A stretch of DNA of 64,000 bases from Nocardiopsis sp. TSRI0078 (lineage in GTDB: Bacteria; Actinomycetota; Actinomycetes; Streptosporangiales; Streptosporangiaceae), in assembly GCF_001905145.1 (NCBI RefSeq), contig NZ_LWLB01000008.1, positions 1-64,000 of the forward strand, read 5' to 3'. Below, one piece after another: positions 21,115 through 29,342 of the stretch (position 1 is the stretch's first letter; every line of letters starts with the position of its first letter). The notes under the pieces are model-generated. The model saw nothing but the letters and a program-made list of their open reading frames with translations, was not told the DNA's origin and made no database searches. The translations under genes and the position numbers were made by a program.

Positions 21115-21151
21115 AACGCCGCCCACGGCCATATGGGCCATGGGCGGCGTT
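21115..21151. terminator. Bidirectional terminator between kinase gene and cotH operon
   Basis: Arms 21115-21130 and 21135-21151 pair almost perfectly (AACGCCGCCCA with TGGGCGGCGTT plus GGCC) around an ATAT loop. Similar 20-bp direct repeats (GGGATCCGTtCGCACCGG type) flank it at about 21048 and 21179. Confidence 0.7.
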
Positions 21152-21202
21152 CGGGGTCCGGCACGGGCGGGGGACACGGGATCCGTCCGCACCGGACGGA
21201 CG

Positions 21203-22897
21203 TCAGGACTCCGATGTGCCTCCGGTGTCCTCGGCCCGGCCCGGCGTCCCGGTCTCCTCCTGCGGGGTCTCCGAGACGGCGGCGATCCGTTCGGCCAGCT
21301 GCTCACCCGCGGCGGTGGCGCCCTCGTCCCCGGCCGCCTCGGCGCGGGACACGGCCGACTCCAGGAGTTCGGCGGCGGTGCCGCTCTCCACCAGTTCGGT
21401 GTGGAGGTCGGCGTAGGCCTGCTCGTAGAGCCGCTGGAAGTCCTCGTTGGCGAGGAAGCGGTCCTTGAGCGCCCCACTGCCGCCCATGGACATCCCGCCT
21501 CCGCCTTCGGGGGCCTCCCCCGCCTCACCCTGACCGGGCATCGGCATCCCCTCGGGAGGCTGCGTCCCCTCGGGGATCTCCATGCCCTCGGGCGGTTGCC
21601 CGCTCTCGGGGGCCGCGCCGCCTTCGAGCGCCTGTGCCCCCTCGGGCGCACCGCCACCTCCGCCCATACCGCCCATGCCGCCGAAGGACAGGTTCAGGTC
21701 CCACGACAGGACGGTGAACCGCTCCTGATCGATGTCGTACCACAGGTAGTAGTTGTTGCCCGGGCCGTCCATACCGTCGCTGTTGGACACCAGGGTCTGG
21801 AGCGCGAGGTAGCGGGCGAAGGACTCCACGTCCAGATGCTCGTCCAGTTCGCGCGCGAACTCCTCGTCGTCGGACTCCTCGACGAACCGCAGCAGGTCCA
21901 TGACCGGTTGCAGGTCGTGGGTTCCCTCACCGTTGATCTGGTTGAAGCTCTGCCCGTAGTCGGTGGGGTCCCCGCCCAGGTAGTCGAAGGAGCCATCGGC
22001 GCGTCCCTTGTAGAGGATCCCGTTCCCGTACTGGGAGGCCCACGAGGCGTCGGGGTGGTCCAGGAGCAGGCGCGGGACCGCCTCACCGTCGTTGACCGCG
22101 AAGGAGGTGAACGCGTAGTCCTGCGTGGTCTGTCCGTCCGCCGCCGTCAGGTCCAGGGCCAGGGCCTCGTTGAGGGCGGTGTCGGACGTGGACGTCGCCG
22201 GGCGCAGGGCGATCTCGGTGTGTCCCTGGTAGGCGCGGCCGGAGACGAACTCCTCGAAGCTGATCAGCCAGGGAAGCTGCTCGGGCTCGTCCTCGGACAG
22301 GGTGACCGACCCCGGACCGAAGCCCCCGCCGGCGGCGTCGCCCCCGATGGTTCCCCCCTCCGGCGCGGTGTCCTGTTGTGCCTGCTGCTGGGCCTGGGCC
22401 GTCTCGCCCTGCTGCTGGGCCGTTCCGCCGACCGGGGCGCGTCCTTCCGGCATCCCCGGCCCTCCGGCGCCCGTTCCGTCGCCGCGCAGGCTCATCAGGG
22501 TGGAGTTTCCCTTGAGGCGGAGCCCGACGTCGTTGACGGTCGTGCCGTCGATGACGACGTCCGCGCTGATGAACTCCTTCTCGCCCTCCTCCCGGAAGGT
22601 CGCCATCATGTCGGCGTACTCGGCGTCGTTGAAGGCGACCTCGATGGTGTGCTCACCGCCGTCGAACAGGTCCCCCTCGCCCTCGATGTTCTCGGTGACG
22701 GCGTCCTGTGAGACCAGTTCGGAGGTGATGTAGGGCCGCACCCTCGCCTCGCCGAAGACCAGCACCAGGGCCAGCAGGGCCGCGCACACGACCGCCGCGG
22801 TCCTCCAGTGCTGGCGGAGGCGGACGGGGACGCGGTGCCGCAGGCGCGCCGACCTCCTCAGGCGCGTTCCGGATCCTTCGTCCTTCATCGTGATCAC
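21203..22897 (-). CDS. cotH: CotH-family atypical protein kinase, membrane-anchored
   Basis: 564 residues starting at GTG 22897 in a GTGA overlap with the upstream stop (ATG 22888 is an alternative). A basic N-terminus and one transmembrane helix (about 29-49) anchor it, with the kinase outside. CotH motifs: RLKGNST in the N-lobe, a glutamine-rich insert (about 140-185), the catalytic-loop-like SNSDGMDGPGNNYYLW, and the metal-site SWDLNLSFGG near residue 400. A long Gly/Pro/Glu/Met-rich insert follows. CotH proteins phosphorylate secreted proteins, as in spore coat assembly. Third gene of the VTC-DUF4956-CotH operon. Confidence 0.9.
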   Translation of the reverse strand: MITMKDEGSGTRLRRSARLRHRVPVRLRQHWRTAAVVCAALLALVLVFGEARVRPYITSELVSQDAVTENIEGEGDLFDGGEHTIEVAFNDAEYADMMATFREEGEKEFISADVVIDGTTVNDVGLRLKGNSTLMSLRGDGTGAGGPGMPEGRAPVGGTAQQQGETAQAQQQAQQDTAPEGGTIGGDAAGGGFGPGSVTLSEDEPEQLPWLISFEEFVSGRAYQGHTEIALRPATSTSDTALNEALALDLTAADGQTTQDYAFTSFAVNDGEAVPRLLLDHPDASWASQYGNGILYKGRADGSFDYLGGDPTDYGQSFNQINGEGTHDLQPVMDLLRFVEESDDEEFARELDEHLDVESFARYLALQTLVSNSDGMDGPGNNYYLWYDIDQERFTVLSWDLNLSFGGMGGMGGGGGAPEGAQALEGGAAPESGQPPEGMEIPEGTQPPEGMPMPGQGEAGEAPEGGGGMSMGGSGALKDRFLANEDFQRLYEQAYADLHTELVESGTAAELLESAVSRAEAAGDEGATAAGEQLAERIAAVSETPQEETGTPGRAEDTGGTSES

Positions 22898-23580
22898 ATG
22901 TCCGTCTGGTCGTATCCGGTCAGGACGGTCGCCTTCTGGCCGGAGTTGATGCCGCGCAGGCGCTCGATCAGATCCCCCGGCTTGACGCCCCTCTTCAGAC
23001 GTGCCGTGTAGGCCATCTCCAGCAGGGACCCACCGCGCACGGTCTCGGTGCTGATCAGCTCGTACTCGTCGGTGGAGCGGATGAGCACGTCGTCGATCGC
23101 GGGGCCGTGGTCACTGCCGTCGGCGGGTACCTGGACCTTGACCACCTGGCGCTGCACGTTGAGCGCGAACCAGTTGAAGCGGTGCATGAGCAGGATGACC
23201 GCGCAGATGACGAGGGTGGCGATGACCGCCAGGGTGTAGAAGCGCGTTCCGCAGGCCATGCCCACGGCCATGACCAGGAAGATGAACCCGACGTCGCGGG
23301 TCTCCTTGATGGCGTTGCGGAAGCGCACCACCGACAGCGCGCCGACCAGGGCGAAGGCCCGGGCGATGTTGGAGCCCACCACCAGCATGATCAGGGCGAT
23401 GAGCATGCCCAGGATGATCAGCGTGTGGACGTAGCTCTGGCTGTAGGAGATGTTGCGGTGGGTGGCGCGGTAGGTCCAGGCCACCGCCAGGCTGGTGACG
23501 AGGGCCAACACCAGGGACAGGACCACGTCCATGACGCTGAACGTGCCGGACAGGTCGGTGATGCCGAAATCAAGGTTCAT
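22894..23580 (-). CDS. DUF4956 membrane protein
   Basis: 228 residues from ATG 23580. Four predicted transmembrane helices in the first 140 residues (VVLSLVLALVTSLAVAW, LIILGMLIALIMLVVGS, VGFIFLVMAVGMACG, LAVIATLVICAVILLM) are followed by a cytosolic ACT-like or ferredoxin-like domain (about 150-228). The loop SNIARAFALVGALSVVRFRN is the hallmark of DUF4956. The family has no established activity, but commonly lies between a VTC polyphosphate-polymerase gene and cotH, as here. It overlaps cotH by 4 bp. Confidence 0.88.
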   Translation of the reverse strand: MNLDFGITDLSGTFSVMDVVLSLVLALVTSLAVAWTYRATHRNISYSQSYVHTLIILGMLIALIMLVVGSNIARAFALVGALSVVRFRNAIKETRDVGFIFLVMAVGMACGTRFYTLAVIATLVICAVILLMHRFNWFALNVQRQVVKVQVPADGSDHGPAIDDVLIRSTDEYELISTETVRGGSLLEMAYTARLKRGVKPGDLIERLRGINSGQKATVLTGYDQTDM

Positions 23581-23713
23581 GGTGCGGTTGGTGCCTTCGG
23601 TACTCGGTGGAATCGGTGAGGTCGGTCGGGAGGACCGGAGGTTAGGGAAGGGGAGGATCAGCGGTGCGCGGCCCCGGGCACGTCCTTCCGAGGCGTGCGG
23701 GACGGGCCGGGTC

Positions 23714-24580
23714 CTACACCGCCACGTCCTCCTCGGGCACGTGGAAGACCGAGCGCGGTGCCAGGCCATGGGCCTCCACGCTCTGGCAGTACTTGGAGAC
23801 GCGCTGGACCTGGAGGCCGAACCGGGCGGCCATGTCGGTGACCCAGTAGGGCGCGCGCTCGTTGGCCTTGACCTCCATGACGGCCAGGCCGGGGCTGATG
23901 ATGTGGCGGTTCTCCGCCTCCGCGCGCAGGTCGAAGTCGCGGTCGCGTCCGCGGACCCGGTGGTCCAGGGTCACGCGCAGTCCCAGGTCGGAGTCGACGC
24001 CGACGTAGGGTTCGCGCCGGTACCCGGTCATGGCGGTCGGGCGCAGGTCCAGGCGGTGGATGAGGTCGAGGACCTCGTCGACGAAGGCCTGGTCGGCTCC
24101 GGGGTGCTCCACGCGCACGCGCCGGTCGCACAGGTCCCGGGCCAGGCGGTACGGCAGCATGACGCGCCGTTTCTGGGTGACGCGGTTGACGCGCTGCTTG
24201 ATCTCGACGGACACGGGCGTGTCCTCGTCGGCCGGGCCGGTCTCGCCGTAGCGGCGGACGCGCAGCTTGCGGCGGAACCTGAGCCCCTCGATCTTCTCGT
24301 GGTAGAAGCGCAGCCGCTGGGTGTCGTAGTACAGGCTCCACACGCCGTAGCCGTCGGCTCCGGCGTTGTGGTCGGTGCGCATGCGCGCGGTGAGTTCGGC
24401 GCGCACGTCCGCGACCTGCGACACGGGGACCAGGTACTTGAGCTCGTAGCGGTTGAAGGCGTGCAGTCTGCTCGGTGCCCTCAGCCGGTCCCCGGCCGCG
24501 GTGTCCCCCGTTGCGCTCTCCGCGGCGCTTCGGCCGGTTCTGGCGGTGGTGGATGCGAGTGCCACGCTGCCTCCTCTCAT
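23714..24580 (-). CDS. VTC-domain polyphosphate polymerase-like protein
   Basis: 288 residues from ATG 24580 (AGGAGGC lies just inside the start). A VTC (triphosphate-tunnel) domain fills about residues 40-275: FNRYELKYLVP, SLYYDTQRLRFYHEK, the basic run LRFRRKLRVRRYG, SVEIKQRVNRV, TGYRREPYVG, LRVTLDHRV and LAVMEVKANE. These supply the basic and acidic tunnel residues that in yeast Vtc4 make polyphosphate from ATP. It lacks the SPX and membrane parts of the eukaryotic complex; DUF4956 may anchor it. Two pairs of 11-bp direct repeats precede the gene. Confidence 0.88.
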   Translation of the reverse strand: MRGGSVALASTTARTGRSAAESATGDTAAGDRLRAPSRLHAFNRYELKYLVPVSQVADVRAELTARMRTDHNAGADGYGVWSLYYDTQRLRFYHEKIEGLRFRRKLRVRRYGETGPADEDTPVSVEIKQRVNRVTQKRRVMLPYRLARDLCDRRVRVEHPGADQAFVDEVLDLIHRLDLRPTAMTGYRREPYVGVDSDLGLRVTLDHRVRGRDRDFDLRAEAENRHIISPGLAVMEVKANERAPYWVTDMAARFGLQVQRVSKYCQSVEAHGLAPRSVFHVPEEDVAV

Positions 24581-24629
24581 CCGGTGGTGATGACAGGGGG
24601 AACAACATCCGACGAGTGTGGGAGGAGCC

Positions 24630-24657
24630 GGAGAACTTCCTGAGAGGTTCCTGAGAG
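24630..24657. promoter_or_regulatory. Three direct repeats with 11-bp period before VTC gene
   Basis: GGAGA at 24630, TGAGA at 24641 and TGAGA at 24652 are spaced exactly 11 bp apart, within units like TGAGAGGTTCC. They lie 50-77 bp upstream of the VTC start. Read on the gene strand the core is TCTCAGGAACC. This is the geometry of OmpR/PhoB-type binding sites. Confidence 0.55.
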
Positions 24658-24693
24658 GACGGGGGCCGAACCCCTGGTGAGCGGTCGGTCACG

Positions 24694-24720
24694 GGTTCGG
24701 GTGAGAGTTCGGTGAGAACA
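24694..24720. promoter_or_regulatory. Second 11-bp tandem repeat before VTC gene
   Basis: TGAGA at 24702 and 24713 (GGGTGAGAGTTC, GGTGAGAAC). On the gene strand this is GTTCTCACCGAACTCTCACC, close to the repeat in front of the response regulator at 18663. Confidence 0.5.
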
Positions 24721-24734
24721 CCGTGCCGGGCGCC

Positions 24735-24957
24735 CGGCAGCCGTTCGGCGCTGGGCGGCGGGCCGGGTGGCGGAGTCGTTCGCGTCGACGTCCGAGGGCT
24801 GCCCCAGGGCGAAGGAGACCGCCCCCGCGACGGCGTGGGCGGGCAGCGCGTTCCTCCGGTGGGCACGCATGGCCTCCCTCGCGACGGGGTCGGTGATGTG
24901 CCCGGCGGGCTCGCTCTCGACCACCCCCAGGGGAGACGGTGGTCACCCGGATGGAGG
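24735..24957 (-). pseudogene. 3' remnant of an SDR gene with frameshift
   Basis: On the minus strand the sequence reads IRVTTVSPG, then after one extra G in a five-base run (24924-24928) VVESEPAGHITDPVAREAMR and ALPAHAVAGAVSFALGQPSDVD, ending in RPAAQR. This is the C-terminal third of a YdfG-like short-chain dehydrogenase. The cofactor-binding and catalytic parts are absent. It lies directly upstream of the VTC operon, so its 3' part now hosts the repeat operators. Confidence 0.7.
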
Positions 24958-24974
24958 GTTCGGGTCCGGACCGC

Positions 24975-25121
24975 GGCCCCGCGGTGATCGCCCATGTGGC
25001 GAACGTGGTCCCCGAGGACACCACCGGGGCCGTCTCCTTCCTCACGGCCCCCGGCCGACGGGTCAACGGCCAGATCCCCTACGCCAACGGCGGCATGGCC
25101 TGGCCCCGGACCGGAGCGTAG
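24975..25121 (+). pseudogene. 3' remnant of a second SDR gene
   Basis: Plus-strand frame ending at 25121 with IAHVANVVPEDTTGAVSFLT, RRVNGQIPYANGGMA and a stop. This is the C-terminal end of an SDR enzyme (final strand and NGQ...YANGG motif) with no N-terminal part. It meets the opposite-strand SDR remnant head to head and overlaps the 3' end of the TetR gene. Confidence 0.65.
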
Positions 25122-25738
25122 GTACCGGCGATCTCGGTGAGCACCCGCTCCCTGGCCTCGGAGGCGGAGTGGATGCCCACGAGCACGTAGTAGGCCAACC
25201 CCTCGGCCAGCGCCACGAGCGAGACCGCCCTCTCCCGGCAGTCGAGCTCCCGCGGCACCTCGCCCGCGTCCTGTCCGCGGGCCAAGAGGTCCGTGACCTG
25301 GCCGTGGAAGCGCTCGTAGTCCCGGCGCATCCGCTCGGCGATGTCCTCGTCGGACAGCGCCAGTGCGGTGAAGGCCTGCCGGACGCGAAGATGGGTGCGC
25401 GTCACGGCGTCGTGGGGGATGAGTTCGGTGAGCACGGTCGTGAGCACCTGCCTCGGGGCGCCGGCCCGACCGACCCTGGCGGCTATACGCGCGGCGCTGA
25501 GGGCGTTGCCGCGGTCGAAGGCGGCCTCGATCATCTCCCGCTTCGTGGGGAAGTAGTGCTGGACGCGGCCGGCGGAGACCCCGGCGCGCGCCGCCACGTT
25601 GGACTGCGTCACGGCCGCCAGTCCGCGCTCGGCCGTGACGGCCAGGACGGCGTCGGCGATCTGTCGGCGGCGCTGCTCGTGTTCGGCCCCGGGGCCGCGG
25701 GTGGATGCGTTCAAGGCGTTCGCGGTGTCGGCGCACAC
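25079..25738 (-). CDS. TetR-family transcriptional regulator
   Basis: 219 residues. The N-terminal helix-turn-helix (about 22-68) reads RRRQIADAVLAVTAERG, then TQSNVAARAGVSAGRVQHYFPTKREM. The ligand-binding region is all-helical, ending near GTYAPVRGQ. GTG 25738 is the only usable in-frame start, and the first 15 residues overlap an opposite-strand MFS remnant, so the native 5' end may have been replaced by a deletion. Its former neighbour was probably the MFS exporter now left as a 3' stub. Confidence 0.83.
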   Translation of the reverse strand: MCADTANALNASTRGPGAEHEQRRRQIADAVLAVTAERGLAAVTQSNVAARAGVSAGRVQHYFPTKREMIEAAFDRGNALSAARIAARVGRAGAPRQVLTTVLTELIPHDAVTRTHLRVRQAFTALALSDEDIAERMRRDYERFHGQVTDLLARGQDAGEVPRELDCRERAVSLVALAEGLAYYVLVGIHSASEARERVLTEIAGTYAPVRGQAMPPLA

Positions 25739-26051
25739 CTACGCCACGGCGGTCCTGGGGCCCGCGGTCGTCGTCTCCGTCGGCGCGGGGCTGTTCACCA
25801 CCCCGCTGACCAGCGTGGTGACCTCCGGGGCCACCGCGGCGGACGCCGGATCCGCGTCCGGCCTGATGAACGCGGCCAAACAGGCGGGCGGCGCCCTGGG
25901 CCTGGCGCTGCTGACCACCGCGGCCGCCTCCGTGTACGCCTCCGCATGGCGGACGGGCCCGTACGGTCTGGTCTTCCTCCTGCTCGCGGCCGTCCAGCTC
26001 GCCGTGGCGGGACTGGCCCTCGCCCTTCCCCGGGACGAGCCCCGCGCGTGA
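25720..26051 (+). pseudogene. 3' remnant of an MFS transporter gene
   Basis: The frame ending at 26051 encodes about 105 residues of the last membrane helices of an EmrB/QacA-type exporter: AHTYATAVLGPAVVVSVGAG, then ADAGSASGLMNAAKQAGGALG and LVFLLLAAVQLAVAGLALAL. About 400 upstream residues are missing, and the frame before this point is antisense to the TetR gene. The deletion therefore joined the MFS 3' end to the TetR 5' end. Confidence 0.75.
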
Positions 26052-26400
26052 GCGACCGCGGCGCCGGACCGGTTCCGGCGCTCCTGCGCACGAGAGGGTA
26101 ACCAGGGTCACCCCGTTTCGGCCCGGGAGCGAAGGCACGGTGCATCCCCATCGGAAGGGTGCCCTGACCTGCGGTGTCCCACGACGGCCCTCTCCGAGGA
26201 CACGTCCGGCGACGGCCCGGGAAGCAGGCCCGGGAAGCAGGACCGCAGGGTCAAGGAAAGTGGAGACGCATTATTACCACACTTTGGGGTAGTGCACCAG
26301 ATAGGAGCGAAAAAGTTCTCTGTTCGTAATGCTTGGCCTATGTCGCGAGGACCACGCCGCATCCGGCGGAACGGCCGCGATGGGAGAGAGGAGACCTGCG
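26052..26400. other. 350-bp region without recognised gene; AT-rich promoter segment
   Basis: Bases 26255-26345 are strikingly AT-rich for this window (for example GCATTATTACCACAC and GCGAAAAAGTTCTCTG). They probably contain the promoter of the small basic protein that starts at 26401. Confidence 0.4.
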
Positions 26401-26682
26401 ATGAGGATCATGAGGATGGCGAAGAAGCGCCTGGCAACCGGCGGGAGCCTGCCGACGAGGCGCCCGGGGGTGCGCGATCCCCTGGCCCGGACGAAGCCGG
26501 CGGGCGGGCGCCCCGGGGCGCGAGACCCCCTGACGCGCGCGAAGAAGCTGGCCAGGAAGGCGAACTCGCCGAAGGGGCGAAGCACGCTGAACCGTGTGAC
26601 ACGGAGCCTCTCGTCCGGCAAGCGGCACACCCGGCCCCGCAAGGGGCCCATGCGGTGGCTCAGCTCCCTGGCCAGGCCCTGA
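26401..26682 (+). CDS. Small highly basic protein with internal repeat, function unknown
   Basis: 93 residues from ATG 26401, preceded by GAGAGGAGACC at good spacing. About a third of the residues are Lys or Arg. Two near-identical segments, RPGVRDPLART and RPGARDPLTRA, follow each other about 16 residues apart. The tail is KGPMRWLSSLARP. Third codon positions are about 90 percent G/C, as expected for a real gene. It is followed by a perfect hairpin terminator. Nucleic-acid binding is only a guess from charge; I do not recognise the family. Confidence 0.55.
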   Translation: MRIMRMAKKRLATGGSLPTRRPGVRDPLARTKPAGGRPGARDPLTRAKKLARKANSPKGRSTLNRVTRSLSSGKRHTRPRKGPMRWLSSLARP

Positions 26683-26759
26683 GGGTTCCCCGTGGTCCGG
26701 GTACGGAGCCCGGCTCACAGCCGACGGGCCGCTGGACACGGGAGCGCGGAAACGACGAC

Positions 26760-26793
26760 GCGGGGGCGGGTCCCATGAGGAGCCCGCCCCCGC
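26760..26793 (+). terminator. Hairpin terminator after the small basic gene
   Basis: GCGGGGGCGGG (26760-26770) pairs perfectly with CCCGCCCCCGC (26783-26793) around a 12-nt loop, 78 bp beyond the stop. Confidence 0.65.
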
Positions 26794-26967
26794 TTCCCCG
26801 TTCTCGACGCCGGAGACGGAGAACCCCCGTGCCCGCGAACAGCGGGCATCCAAGGGGCCTCATGCTGAGCGCGGCGAACACAGCGACGGCCGGCGCCGAC
26901 GAGGCATGGCGGCGAGGGCGGGGAGAGGAGGTACGGGCGGGCCGCTGCCCGGTTACGCTTGCTCCGC

Positions 26968-27442
26968 ATGGCCCACACCGAGACCGAGAGCACAGCGGAG
27001 CTCGTCCGGGACCTGCTGCGCGACCAGCACCCCGACCTGGCCGACCGCCCCTTGGAGGTTGGCGCGCGTGGTTGGGACAACCAGCTGTGGCGGCTCGGTG
27101 ACGACCTCGCCGTCCGGTTGCCCCGGCCAACGTTCTCACCGCGGGCGGCACCTTCTGCGGTGTGATCGACTTCGGTGACCTCTTCGCAGGCGATCCCGCC
27201 TACGACCTCGCCGCCGCATGGCTCCTGCTGCCGGACGGCGCCGCCGGACGCTTCTTCGCCGCGTACGAGCCGGCCCGGACGCAGCGGCCATGCGCCGTGC
27301 CCGCGGCTGGGCGGTGCTGAAAGCCCTCGCCTGCCTCCTCATCGCGGACGCCGGCGTCCACGGCCGTCCCGGCGACAAGCCCACCTGGGGTCCACCCGAC
27401 CAAGCCTCGCTGCGGCGCCTCGTCGCGACGGCCGGCCGCTGA
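26968..27442 (+). pseudogene. Aminoglycoside phosphotransferase-family gene, internally deleted and frameshifted
   Basis: The first 50 residues (MAHTETESTAELVRDLL to GWDNQLWRLGDDLAVRLPR) are the N-lobe of an APH-type kinase. They run directly, in another frame, into PANVLTAGGTFCGVIDFGD, the catalytic C-lobe, and DPAYDLAAAWLLLPDG. A second shift near 27285 leads into RARGWAVLKALACLLIADAG and the C-terminus at 27442. About 150 residues of the middle are gone. The remaining pieces cannot form an enzyme. Confidence 0.8.
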
Positions 27443-27632
27443 CCGGTCGGTCCTACCCACGTGCTCGAACACCTCCGGGGCGCGGCGCGGTGCCCGCCGG
27501 CCGACCGCGGTGAGGCGGCCGGGGCCGAGCGCGAGGCCGAGGACGACGCACCGGGGACCTCCGGACGGCGACGGTACCGCATACGTCGACGACGGTGCTG
27601 GGTACGACAGGGAAGGCCTTCCGGAGGTGCTC

Positions 27633-28480
27633 ATGACTCAGTCGGTCCTCGTGGGTGTGGACGGTTCCGAGACGGGCCTGAGGGCGGTGGACTGGGCCGC
27701 GGCGGAGGCCGACCGGCGGGGCTGGGGCCTCTCCGTACTGACGGCCTATCCCTCGCCCGAGGCGGTCTTCGTCTGGCCCGAGGAGGAGATCAGGAAGCAC
27801 GCCCGTGCGGTCCTCGACGGGGCGGAGGAGCGGGCGGCCGCCGTCGCCCCCTCCCTGGGCGTGGACAGGGAGGTGGTCATGGAGAGTCCGACGTTCGCCC
27901 TGCTCCACCGGGCCGAGGAGGCGGCCATGGTCGTGGTCGGCCTACGGGGACGAGGGGGATTTCGGGGGCTGAAGGTGGGATCGGTGGCCTACCGCGTGGC
28001 CGCGCACTCCCCGGCACCGGTCACCGTGGTGGGGCCCGAACCGGTGCCCGACGGCCACACGGACGTCATCGTGGGAGAGGACGGATCGGCGCACGGCGAG
28101 AGCGCCCTCGCCGAGGCCTTCGCGAGCGCGGCCGCCGGCACGGGGCGTGTGCGCGCCGTACGGGCGTGGAGTCCGCCGCTTCCCCCGTGGCGATGGCGCT
28201 CCCCCTGTTCTCGGACCCCGGCGCGGTCCGCGCGGCCGAGGAGGAGTCCCTGGAGCGGGCGCTCGGTCCGTGGCGCACCAGGTATCCCGCGGTGGACGTT
28301 CACACCGAGGTGGTCGAGGGGCGTCCCGTTCCCGCACTGGTGGAGGCCGCGAAGGAGGCGCGCCTGGTCGTGGTGGGGGCGAGCGGCCGGCACGGGCTGC
28401 CGCGCTTCGCCCTCGGATCCACGGCGCACAGCATGCTGCACCGCTCCCCCTGCCCTGTCACCGTCGCCCACACCCGGTGA
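27633..28480 (+). pseudogene. Tandem universal stress protein gene with a single frameshift
   Basis: ATG 27633 follows CCGGAGGTG. The first USP domain (residues 1-145) is intact: VLVGVDGSETGLRAVDWA, and an ATP-binding end reading VVGLRGRGGFRGLKVGS. The second domain starts as VIVGEDGSAHGESALAEAF, but loses frame near 28165. One base added there restores SPVAMALPLFSDPGAV through VVVGASGRHGLPRFALGS and VTVAHTR at 28480. Full length would be about 282 residues, normal for double-domain USPs. It could be a real null or a sequencing error. Confidence 0.8.
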
Positions 28481-28577
28481 CGGGGGCCGTCCACGCGGAC
28501 ACGCTCCCGTCCCGGTACGCTCTCGGAGGAGCCCCGCCCACACCGCGGGCAGCGAACGGGAAAGGGAGCCGGACGGC

Positions 28578-29285
28578 GTGGCATTCGACGCATCCTCGAT
28601 CCGTGCGCTCTCCTTCGACGGAGACCAGACGCTGTGGGACTTTCGCGCCGCGATGCGACGGGCCCTCGCCGAGGCCGCCGCCTTCCTCGCCGGCGAGGGC
28701 CTGGCCCATGAGACGGGCGCGGTGTCGGCGGACTGGCTGGCGCAGGTGCGTGACGAGGTCGCCGGCGAACCCGGATTCGCGCGGGAGAGCATGGAGCGGA
28801 TCCGCCTCGAATCCTTCGTGCGCGCGGTACGGCGCTGTGGCGGCGACCGGGGACTCGTCGCGGAGGTCCACGACAGGTACATGCGCACGCGGTTCGGCGC
28901 GATGAGGCTCTACGCCGAGACGGCGCACGTGCTGGAGGAACTGCACCGCGGCTATCCGTGCGTCCTGGTGACCAACGGCAACAGCGATCCGGGACGGCTG
29001 GGCATCGGCGGCTACCTCGCCCACCGCGTGGTCGCGGCCGAATGCGGATTCTTCAAACCCGATCCCCGCATCTACGCCCACACGGCCCGGCTGCTGGCCC
29101 TGCCGGCCGCGTCCGTCCTCCACATCGGGGACCACCCCGAGGAGGACGTCACCGCCGCAGGCCGGGCGGGGATGAGAACGGTCTACCTCGACCGCGCCGG
29201 CAGGCCCCTCCCGCCCGGGCAGCGCGCCGACGCGGAGCTCGCGTCCCTGGCCGGTCTGCCGGAGCTGCTGCGGCGCGGGCGGTGA
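28578..29285 (+). CDS. HAD-superfamily hydrolase
   Basis: 235 residues from GTG 28578 with GGGAGCC upstream. HAD motifs are complete: motif I SFDGDQTLWDF, with nucleophile and acid Asp; motif II VLVTNGN; motif III Lys in CGFFKPDPRIY; and motif IV HIGDHPEEDV. The helical cap lies after motif I (about 25-95). Phosphatase or dehalogenase-type chemistry on a small substrate is expected. Single gene after the USP frame. Confidence 0.92.
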   Translation: MAFDASSIRALSFDGDQTLWDFRAAMRRALAEAAAFLAGEGLAHETGAVSADWLAQVRDEVAGEPGFARESMERIRLESFVRAVRRCGGDRGLVAEVHDRYMRTRFGAMRLYAETAHVLEELHRGYPCVLVTNGNSDPGRLGIGGYLAHRVVAAECGFFKPDPRIYAHTARLLALPAASVLHIGDHPEEDVTAAGRAGMRTVYLDRAGRPLPPGQRADAELASLAGLPELLRRGR

Positions 29286-29342
29286 CCGCGCCCCCGCGGC
29301 CTGGCTCCACGCCGGGTGACCGGGTCGAGGGGCTTCCCGAGG

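Noticed and set aside
20330..22711. Plus-strand frame of about 790 codons across kinase end and cotH
   Set aside because: It spans two real genes on different strands and has no motif.
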